From Antedon mediterranea (lineage: Eukaryota; Echinodermata; Crinoidea; Comatulida; Antedonidae), in assembly GCF_964355755.1 (NCBI RefSeq), contig NC_092678.1:18634922-18698921 (forward strand): DNA of 64,000 nt, read 5' to 3'. The position numbers were made by a program, and so were the translations under genes. The notes beneath the pieces were generated by a model. That model was not told the DNA's origin and did not search any database. It worked only from the letters and a program-made list of their open reading frames with translations. The number at the start of each line of letters is the position of its first letter. The stretch's first letter is position 1. Below, piece by piece: positions 10,601 to 22,600 of this stretch.

Positions 10601-13600
10601 TTAGGGGATTTTATTTTCAGACACTTTAATTGTGTTTTTCCTGGAATCACCCTATTTAAAGACCTGGTGATCTTCCGTATTAATCCAACTATGTTCACAG
10701 AATGGAATCTGATATGACACATTAACTACATCACTGGATGTTTGTGTTATTAGTAGGAACACAGCTCAGTGTTTAGATCCGTTTCTTTAGAGTTATGTAT
10801 AATTTAGCATCGTGTATTTTCTTTATCTGTAGAAATTCGCAATTCATTTCCTAAGAATACATACCTACTCATCATCTTAATGCGTTTGTTGTTAACGGAA
10901 GTAATATAATACAAATTAATAAAGGGAAAGTGATCATCTAACGTTTTGAATGACTAACAATATATTTGGTGGTGTTTACTATTTACTAAGTATAGACCAC
11001 CACTATTAATAAAAAACAATCACAGCAATTATTTTGTTTACAGACTATGTAAAACATAGGCCTAAAGTTATGCGAATGACCACCAAACCTCTCTTTTTCG
11101 GCGTAAACAAATGTGGGATTTAATTTATTAATTTACATAACATAGCAATAGTAAAGAGTATAAAAAGTAGAATTTTCATGTGCACACCAGGGTTTTGTGG
11201 GGTTAATTTATAGGGCCGATTATCAGTATGGCGCTGTATTTTTATGTGTCCAGTATCAGGAAAATAATATAATGTTTATAATGTAATATCAGTGTTATGA
11301 CAAGTGCTGTATCGAATAGGAAATACACTTTCCTAAACACAGGCGCCACATATGTGACACTGTATTACATAATTTGCCTATTGCAATGATAACATAATGC
11401 CATTTGGTGAAACAGTCCTTCAATTACATTTTTAAACACTCACTGTATTAACACTGTTTAATACATCACACAACATGCACTTCTTCAATAACTCTGGTAC
11501 AAATGTAAACGAACAACAAGTACAATCGTATACTATATCATGTCTATCACTATTTGTTTGTATTATTATATCATGTTTGAGATGTTCAGCGATATCACAC
11601 ACGTGTGTACTGACGTCGATGTAAACAAAAATCCAACTTACTGAGTGTAAAGGCATTTTGAGTAACATTTTGGTCGACGACCACCCACAGATTTAACCGG
11701 TTATTTCGGAGCACAAATTGATCAGAAACGCGGTCCCGTTATTTTTATCTCTTTTTAATCGATTTTTAAATAACCGGTTAATTTGCGTTATGCAGCAGAA
11801 ATAGATCAAAATCAAATTGCGGTAGAGCAAATTATTTCCGTATTGTCTTCAAATACTTACGTATACGTAGACGTATAAATCATTTTCAATTAGACTACTC
11901 ATGGCATTTCAAAGTAACAATAACGTAACTTATAATTCAATCAATACAACAAACAGTACGTAATGATCAATTATTTTATAAATACTCGCTGATTTTTTAT
12001 TGCTATTAATACATGCTTAAATATCCCGTTAAATATGCCTACCAACATGGCTGACGTCATCACCCCATGGAAAACATCGGGTTAATGCCCTAGTTCAGAC
12101 TGCCGTTTAAGCATAGAGGAAATAGTTATGATAATAGGACCCAAGTTAATTCATGGTTAGAGTAATAAAAAATATTTAATTATATTCTGTACAATACTTA
12201 TACAAAATATACATAAGCTTAATACTATTATGGTACCAATTGTTGAAGTCATATGATTATTGTATTGATTGAGTTAGTAGAAAATATAGTTTCATTCTAA
12301 GAAAGGCGAGCACAATGGCAAAAACGTTGGTAAAATAGGCCCACAGTACCTTATCTATCTCAGATGAAACGTAGATTTGATAATATTAGTATTTATCACT
12401 AACCATGCACATTAGCCTACATTATGCATATATTAGTATAGTTAGTTTGCTATTTATACGTATAACACATCGATTATTACTATTTACACTAAAATAAGTT
12501 GATGGCTATAACGTCAAAAGAACATGCGAAGGAAGCACTATGCATCTCTCCTGTGAAGAGGGTGGTACCTTGGACATCGAAAGTGCACTATACGGACGAA
12601 CCAGTCGACAACTTTGTCCACATTCTAGCCAGAATCTGCCGTGTGACGGAGTCGACGGGCTCCAAATAGTGCGCGCAGCCTGCCAAGACGAAAACGCATG
12701 CTCTGTTGGCGCAAGAAATGGTGTGTTTGGTGACCCTTGTGTAGGAGTATACAAATATCTTGAAGTGTCATACAGGTGTGTAAGACGTAAAGGTGAGCTT
12801 CAAAAAACCGGAAAGTAATGCTATGACGTCACATTTGCCATCAGTTTGCTATCTGCTAGCTTTTTATTAAATCGATGATGTTGGTGGTGGGTAGAATTTT
12901 TACAATTCTAACTCAATTAAATATTTCATAGTAGTCATACATTTAAAAAAAATAATATTTTAAATTTTTTAAATTTTTGTCAAACATTGCCTCTAAGTGC
13001 GAACTTTGTTCCTGTAAGAGTTTTTTAAACAAAAAGAAATAAAACACATACATCATCAGGAATACTAACAAGCATATATTATGTCTATTGATATTAATAT
13101 TTTGTTTCTTCTTATCCTGCTTTTAATCATTATACGCGTATTTATAAATTATTATTAATTATTATAAAATTGATATTATCTTTACAATTGACCGCTTTTT
13201 GACGCTTACTGATAGTATTTTTCATATAGATTTGATTAAATATTCCATTTAAAATATTAAACGAATCAAAATGTTATAAAGACGGCAAATTATTAAGCTA
13301 ACACATTTTTTGTCTTGCTATCAAATTTCAGAACATACACGTAAGATAATGCATAGAAAAAAATGTTTGATACTATGACAATTGTTGTGACCGCAAACTT
13401 TGAATAAGACCTTATTGCAAAAGCATAATGCATCTTGCACTAACACGTTTTAAAATGCTTAAAATAATCATGAAGTGGCCTTTTTTTCACACTCGACTCG
13501 TGATATAGGTCTACTGTAATTTAAAGTAAATTATGGAAGAATCGAAATAAACGAGTTATTGTATGATTTTCGAAGTTTTTGTTTGGTGAATTGCTGACGT

Positions 13601-16600
13601 AAATGAATATTGGTTTTTACAGGATGGATTCCAGTGTTTAAGGGTGTGTCTGGCGCTGGAGGGCCACATCTGTACGATCTATGGATAGGGAATACATCGC
13701 TGAATGAACTAAATGACTCTGTTCGTGCTCTTGACGCAAACATCAAAGCTCATTTCAAAAGTCCATTAATAGAAAGGTGGTCTGAATTTCAAGTTCGACA
13801 GGTAATTGCTATTTATATTCTTGACAGCAATTTGACTGTCTAAATAATTATTTAATTACTTCAAAACCTTACATTAGAGAACAATACAACATTCATTAAC
13901 ATCTAAATGTCAGAAAAAGTAAAAGGCTACTTTGACGTAGGTCACGCTTTGACGTAGGTCACGCTTCATTTCTTATCAGATCAGAAAGGTCATAGTTTTT
14001 CTAAAAAAAAATGGCCTAAGACGGCCTAGGCTAAGTTTGCGGCTTTCGCTCTCTGCGGGTGAAATCATGTATTGCAGGCGATGATTTTACACTGCGTAGT
14101 CTGACTACGATATTTAAAACTACGTTAGATCTGCTCGGAGACACTTCGCACTTTGCAGATTCTAATCTTTATAATAGACACTATACAATCTGATTTTGGA
14201 TACTGTAATATATTATTTGCTTAGATATTCAACTTAAGAATACACACGTTTTCTAATGCTTGGGTTTGGTTAGATGCTGATGTCATAAACTAGGCCTACT
14301 TTCTAACAACGTAATTTGGGAAGTCATCAATAGTTAATTGTTCTATTTATAAAAATAATATGTTAGTTATATAAAAGGTTTATAAATATACAAAAGTGGT
14401 TGAACAATTCGTCTCTATTGCTAGGCCCGAGGCTATTTATATAGTTGTATCCGACTTTATTGATACAGATTAAGTTAGTGAAGCTTGGAAGTGACTTTTT
14501 AAGCTGCGTCATTTGTTGTATTTTTACCATGGTGGTAAATTAAACGGTATACTTCAATAGCCTATTGATTGTACTGTCATGATCGCGGTATTGTTGTGCT
14601 TTACAAGTGCGTCTAATAAAAGCCATGAGTGGCCTTTAACTTGGTCTGACATTCAGATGTCAATGACTGTTACATTGTTCTCTGAGCGTTTGAGGTGTGC
14701 CTTAATTATTTAGACATACACATTATGTGATTGTTAAATTAATTCCATTTGATTAGAGGATTGATGTCATAGAACGTACGCTACATGGTGATTATACTGA
14801 TCATATAAAACACACGGCAACAACTAGTTAAATAGCTCTAATCTGGCATTGCCTTATATAAAACATAGGTAAGGTTTTATATAAGGCAACATTAGAGCTA
14901 TTTCACCATCTCTGGAATATCTAAAAAGAAGCCAATGCATGTGTAAAATACCAGGAATATGGAAAACATTATATACTACTCAATGCATGGAAGTCACGTT
15001 TTAACTATGATTTTCGCACATGGAAGTCATTTTATATACGGTAGTTATTCCCAGGTAAAAGATAAGGACGCATTAATTTCTTAGACATTGTGGTCATCCA
15101 GGGCATAATATAACTATTCTAAGGCATGACCTTTGAACTATAATTCTCATGGAAGATTGCATCGCTATTCCCATGATAGATCAGGAAGCATGTTTTTATT
15201 CCCGAGCTTGGAAGTAGTAGTAACATTATTCCCAGGTATAGGCCTAGATAATGAGGAATATTACCGAGATCGAGACGAGGTATGTTTACTTATATATACA
15301 TATATTTCCAAAGGCAAATTTCTAAAAAATAATGATGCTGTGGGTATCAGTGACTGGATCTCAATGGAGATAGGCCTACAAATGAAAAGTAAAACAGCCA
15401 GAAAAGTTAGCAGAGCTTTCGGGAAACACTAGCCTTTCCTCAGTGCACATTAATTCTAAACCGCCCGGTGAAATTGAATTAATTAATTAATTTGAAACAA
15501 TAAGATGAGGAAATCTGTGAGAATGAGAAAAAGTCTCCCCAACCGAGTTCGAACCCGGAACTTCTGCTTGATATGCAGATGTTCGTACCATTAGCTAAGA
15601 CAACTGGGACTTTCATGGTATAGTTCAATATATACATACACACATGTACCGTCAAAGTTATTTATATCCAATAAAATTGGATAATCTTGTGTATCGCAGC
15701 TTTCTTTTTTTTCCGCTCTTTAGAATTCAATTCTATTTATCTAAACGAAGATCTAAAATCAAACCAATGATGCGATTACCGAAAATGGGATGTAATATAA
15801 AAAAAGTGTTTTGTCAAAGAGCGTTGTTGAAACTGTTGCAAAGTTGGGCGGCTGCTAAACTAACAATTCTAATCCACATACTTCTTAAGCCCCTTCATTC
15901 AATGTTGATTTACCAATTAAAACGATGAGAGAAATTGAAAAACAAAATCAATATTTAAACATAATGTTGCAAGTAAGCATTACATCCGTTTTAGATGTTT
16001 AATATATATTTCAAGTTTTCAACAAAGAATAATTTCTGACACCATGAAGTGGCTCTAACAACATGTCCCTGTGAAATTAGAGTTTCCACGTAACACCAAC
16101 TTTGTATTCATTAAGATTGTACTTTTTCAACAGCTTAAATTTTTAGTTGTGATGCTAAACTAAATTTAATAAGGCCATATACATGATTGAAGTCGCGTGC
16201 GCAAGTTTGAGACCAACGACCGACATAGTGAGCTGTGGAGTCGCATTTTCACGACACTGAAACATCTAAATAATTTTAAGATTAATTTGTTGTTCGGTAT
16301 TTGGGGAGGCTGGTAAGGTATTTTTTTAAATCGCGTCTTTTTTTTTTTTTTTTTTGCAAAGCGCTGTTTTTATTGAACATATTTCCTGGCGTCAATAATA
16401 TAATCTTGTGCGCATCATATTTTATAGGCCTATATGTTTTTTAATAGGTTAAGATTAGATTCTATAAAAATGGAGAAGAAATGGCGTTCATCGACTTCAC
16501 TGGAGAATCTACAGATAAAGAGAACTGGTTTGCCAAAGAAAGAGTAAGAGAAAGTTCGTTCGAAAATATTAAACGAGAGAATACCAATTATTTTTCGATT

Positions 16601-19600
16601 AAAGGGTATGTTATGATACTTTTTCACTTTTTTCTACCGTTCAGTAGGCCTACAAACATTGGTCTACCTTTACCAATACATATACTTGCTTGCTTGCTCG
16701 GAATGCATTATGTAGCCAATTCTATACAATCGAGTATAGCAAATAGTATCAACATATCCCTGCTGTAGTTTTCATCAGAAGAGAAGTTTTGACTAAAACA
16801 AGTGTTTCATTTTATTATTGATAATACAATAGTAGGCTATTATTTATCAATATAAGACATTGTATATAGATACTCTTAATTCGGTTAGTAACACCTGGGC
16901 TAAATAATAATTCTTCGAATCCAGGATATAAACCCGATTTCGGGGATTTAGCGGGCTACCTGTACGGTATCCCTAGTACTACCATACTAATGATTGCGTT
17001 TTGTTTGTCTGTGTTTGTTTTCCGTATGATGGTATCGAAATAAATCAAATAAAATCAAAATTAAAAAAAGGTACAAATGATATAACCTGCCCTTATGTAT
17101 TAATGTAAATCACAGGGTATTACTAAAGAAAGAGAATGATTCGAATTTAAAAATTAAACGATAACCCATTATTTGTTATAACATTTTTCGACTTAATGAT
17201 TAATTTTTGTATAAATATTATTTTATGAAGTAACTTTTACTTCAAGTTAAAACACACAGGGAGACTGATTATCAAACAAGGATTATCGAGATTTTCCAAA
17301 CCTATATTGGGTCAAGTAATGACGTCACATTCGTGTACTTACAAATCTTAAATAATTCTACTTGATGTGACAAAAAATGTGATGGACAGGAAGATGTACT
17401 ATCACTACTATATTTAAGCCTATCACTACCATATTTAAGCATATCACTACCATATTTAAGCATATCACTACCATATTTGAGCATATCACTACCATATTTA
17501 AGCATATCACTACCATATTTAAGCATATCACTACCATATTTGAGCATATCACTACCATATTTAAGCATATCACTACCATATTTAAGCATATCACTACCAT
17601 ATTTGAGCATATCACTACCATATTTAAGCATATCACTACCATATTTGAGCATATCACTACCATATTTAAGCATATCACTACCATATTTAAGCATATCACT
17701 ACCATATTTAAGCATATCACTACCATATTTGAGCATATCACTACCATATTTAAGCATATCACTACCATATTTAAGCATATCACTACCATATTTAAGCATA
17801 TCACTACCATATTTAAGCATATCACTACCATATTTAAGCATATCACTACCATATTTAAGCATATCACTACCATATTTAAGCATATCACTACCATATTTGG
17901 GCATATCACTATCATATTTAAGCATATCACTACCATATTTAAGCATATCACTACCATATTTAAGCATATCACTACCATATTTAAGCATATCACTACCATA
18001 TTTAAGCATATCACTACCATATTTAAGCATATCACTACCATATTTGGGCATATCACTACCATATTTAAGAATATCACTACCATATTTGGGCACAGAGCCT
18101 TAGGTTTTATCTAAACTAATTATTGCTTCTATTGCAGACATTCTAACAGTGATGTACGTCGTCAATTCTTTACTAACAAAAATTATGGAGGCTGTGAAAA
18201 CGACTACGGATGGACTGTTGTTGTATCGCAAGATGGAAATTGTATGTGGGAACGTAAACAAACTGAGTACCCCTTGATTATGTATTCACCCGTACCAAAC
18301 GGTGTACTTTGGCAATCTGGTAAGTAATACCTGCTATTTAAAGATATATTGTACCCCTGAAGAAAAAAATATTTTTGTTCAATATGGCATATTAATGTCA
18401 CACAATAGTTATCCTCTTTTACCAAAAATTTGACCGAAAAAATGTATTTACCTGAAAAAAAAGTGCTTTAAAGCAAAAAATATGAAAATTGATTGAATTT
18501 AATCATTTATTTTGTCATTTTTTAAGTGAAAATATTTTTTTTTTTCGTTTTTTTCTATGGAAGTGATTAACTTAAAACTTAAAACTACAAAATAACCTTT
18601 CTAAAGTTTGATATAAGTAATCTTCAATTTTCTGGTTTTTGAGGACAATACATCTTTAAATTGTAAAGGCTAACGATCTGGAAAAAAAATCTGAACGATA
18701 ACACAATGAGAAAAGGTGACCAAATTGAGATTTGAACACTAAATTTTCTGTTTGATAATAATGTAGACATTCTACCATTAGAACACTGAATTTCATCATT
18801 ATACACAGGCTCACAGAAAAGTAACATAATAAGCTTAATTTACTAGTGACGTAACGCAATGACGCAAGCAAGTTCACCAATGGCAAGCGACAGTTCAAAT
18901 AATTGTTTGTGGTCAGTCAAATCACTAATGCTTGATTCCCACTGGAAAAGCAACACAACAACACAAGCGATAAATTATTCGAACAGTCGCTTGTCATTAG
19001 TCAATTCGCTTGCGTTGCGTATACGTCTTTGTATAGCATCCTAGTTGACCAAGCTTTATATTGTGCTTACGGCCTTGTGTTGCGTCTCCAGCTCCAGCTC
19101 CCATAGTTAAAGGTTGAACAAAATTAAAACATCACACTGCAGGCTAGGGTTACGGAACTAAAATCATGAATTATGTACAAGTTTATGCACATCAATACAG
19201 TAAAGGCAACAAGCAGTGTAGCACAAGTTCAATTCTTGGAATGTTTGTTTTATTAGAATGTGGAGAGGTCAGGTAGGGATTAAAGTAAACTTCGCAGTTT
19301 GAACATTATAACAAAACCCAGACGATCTTACTAGACATTTGAAGCAGAAATCAAGAACAATACGTTATTTTCTATATTAAGAATTTACAAACCAACATAT
19401 TTCTTAAACATATCTGAACAACCTATCTTTCTAAATTATCTCTCGTAACTAATTACACTTCTCTTAAATCACCGCCACTAGATTATCTTTATTTTAATAT
19501 GTTAATACGGTATAATTAAGTCTCAATTTTCTATAAATCAACAAGGTAAAATACAAATAAAAGTGTATAGCATGGTACGTAAGAACGTGAGTCTCAACGA

Positions 19601-22600
19601 GTAAACACCAGGATTGAAATCAACGGATACTTATTATTAGGCATAGGCCTACATTATTAAAATATATTTACTTAAGTTTTTTCTCATTTAAAATGAACAT
19701 TCTTTAATACACAGATGATCCAGGTATCGCAGATTTTATGGCGATTTTCTTAGAATTTACAGGTAAATTTATTTCATTCAATACTTTACGAATATTTATG
19801 TATCTCAATAAGTAATTAATAACTTACTTAACATAATTTAATTCACAATAAGCAATCTTCTAACTTTAAAAAAATATTCCAAACGTTAAAAATGTGTGTT
19901 TGTTCAACGTTGTCACTTTTTCTTCTTTTTTCACTGCTTTATAGACACTTGTCAACACGAGGTTGTATTAATTAATGGCGTGACGTACACGTTCGAAACG
20001 TCTCCATCGGAATTTTTGGCTCATTCGCTCGAGTTGTGTAGCTTTGAAAGTAAGGTTTAAAATACATTAGAGTAGTGCTTAGTCACAATCGTAATAGTTA
20101 CCGTATGGTTTACAAACATCAAACTATAATTTTTGATTTATATAACCAACAAAGCTAATATTATACCTCTACTTGATAGCTCCACTGGCAGTGCGCATGT
20201 GCAATATTGACCCCCGTGGAGGAGGTGTCTGGGGAGAAGTAACGGTTCAGCCATGTACAACCTATACCATCAGTGATCTGGCAAAGGTAACCATTGTATT
20301 TATACATCTTCGACAAAATTGAAATGTGGTCGTTTTATCTTACTAAGTTTCATTTAAATATATTTCACACAACATATTATATATAGATTTTGTAATGATA
20401 AATATTAAATAATGATACATTTGATTGTTCGTGGAGATTTCACTAATTCATAATGGTTTTACGTCTGAACCTCCAGGTAAAAAAACATTAAATATTATGA
20501 TGACTGAGATCAACAAGAAAAAAAAATACATGCAACAATAATAAGTTATTATAAGTGCAAGAAAAACAAAACAAACAAAATAAACAAAAAATATGATGCA
20601 TAACTGAATTAATAATTGTTTAAGTAGAAAAAAATCACACAATAGATTGTTCTTGGGTAACATTTTTAACAAAACTATTTATGAAATAAGTAAGCTTTGG
20701 TTCATGACGTTCCATTTCACCAATATTGTTCATCAACCTGCTGAACAAGAGGGATAACTTGTATTTAATTTGATCTTCCCTTATAGGTTGACATAACTGA
20801 AGAAAACGCTGAAGAAGTTGCTATGCAACTATCGACCCTTACGAGTGAAGAGAATATGGACAACGAAGTTAACATTGATGACGTTGCCTTGATTCTAGAA
20901 GGATTAACTGGAGTTGGAGCAGGAAATGAAATGGTAAGACAACTTTTAACTGTTTTAACTGTATTGGAAGCAGTTAATGAAATAAGCGATTTTTTGACAA
21001 AAAAATAATTTTTGAAAAATTACTGACCCAAAATATTGTAAATATTTCAATAAAGTAAAAATCAGACTAGAATATTGAGAAGCCTTCTACGTTTTTAAGT
21101 GCCCAAAAGGTTAAAGAAATTCAATCTATAGAGGGCGGTTTGTATAAAAGCGGAGACTTTCCGACTCGAGTTTCTTCATTTGTAAGTTGGTGATGTTGAT
21201 TTAAAACAACTTTATTGTTAATGTTTAAAAATTCACATTTTTTTTAGATTACTGGTTTGACGGTGAATGTTGTGAGCAACATTCAATATGCTGATGATGA
21301 TGTATTCACTGCAGACAATAACAGTATGAGTGCGGCTTCCAGTATCGTTAAGTCTCTAGAAACTCAGATTGGATCTGTCTCGAACTTTAAAGGCGTTGAA
21401 AACAATTTAGCTGTGCAAACTAAACAATATCTCCCTGAGGCACTCCAAAATGGAATCGGATTTGCTTCTCTTGAGCCTGAAAATACTGAATCTGGTCTGC
21501 AAGAAGAAAATATTGAAACATTTGAAGATGTAGAGGATTTTCTAATGGATATGATAGAAACATCAATAGCTTTGCCTCCTGAAATTGTTGAGTTAAATCA
21601 GGATCAAACCGGATCAAACCAGATACAAGTTAGCTTTATCGTGTACCAGACATCCAAGTTATTTGCATCGAATCGTCTAATGTCCAATCAAGATAGAGCA
21701 ATTGGAAGTCGTGTCATTTCGGCTACTGTTGAAAAGGTCACTGTCGAAGGTTTATATGAGCCAATCAGAGCCGCATATTTACCAGTTTTGGTAAGTTACA
21801 ACCTTGCATGTTATTTATTTTTAAAAGAAGTGTCCACGTATAGACACTGTAAATTATAGCTCAAAATTTAATGGTTTTTTTTAATTTAAAAGAAAAACAT
21901 ATAAATTACATTTTAAAAAGACTCCATGTTGTGTTTATGCTTTAACTGTTCTAATATCACAGGAAGATGTATCTGGTAATCCTGAATGTGTTTATTGGGA
22001 CTTTGAGTTAGAAAACGGTCAAGGTGATTGGTCAAACGAAAGCTGCTACTTCAATAAAACATCAGACGGTCGTATCGTCTGCTTCTGCGATCATTTAACA
22101 AACTTTGCTGTTATCATGGTTTGTAATTGTAATAATTAAATTTGAATATAATAAAAAAAGAAAGAAAACATTACATTAAACTTGTTTGGATTGTAAATGA
22201 TTGATAATGTTTTTTTTATAGCTAGAATGCTCCTTGTACTATTACGTTAAATCTTCAATAGACTTTCAAAATTTGTGTTGTCTAACGATCTTCCCGGACC
22301 TTCTTGGACTCAACCCCACCAATTACAGTCAATAATTACAGTTATCATGTTGCTTTTCATTGTTTAAGTCAAGATAAAATCAATTTATTTAAGTTGTTGT
22401 TCCTGCACTTTTATGCTTGTTGTTGTACTTTTATTTAGCTATAATACTATTTATTTTCTTATAAATGGGTGGTATTACGTTCAAATCTATTTTGACTTTT
22501 TTATCTTTATGTAAACATTTTAAGCTCTGTCTACACTATCAAAACTAGTTTGACAACAAAATTGAGATGTACACAAATATGGTATGACATCATCGTGTCC

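Larger units (their letters stand above)
7645..12498. other. Copy B intron 1
   Basis: A 4.9-kb intron of AT-rich DNA with no supported exon. It holds a short duplication of TACGCGCG...CCATTTAGATGA near 7913-7970, a MITE-related stretch with AACCGGTTA words at 11690-11810, and a dispersed repeat at 12298-12385 that reappears inverted near 50.5 kb. Confidence 0.6.

Noticed and set aside
17389-18095. CRISPR-like regular repeat array
   Set aside because: Units are directly adjacent without unique spacers, and the genome is eukaryotic with spliced genes.
17302-18103. Long open frames on both strands made of KYGSDML, NMVVICL or YLSISLP repeats
   Set aside because: They cross a 21-bp minisatellite whose unit is a multiple of three without stops. 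Three frames are open at once, which shows lack of coding selection.
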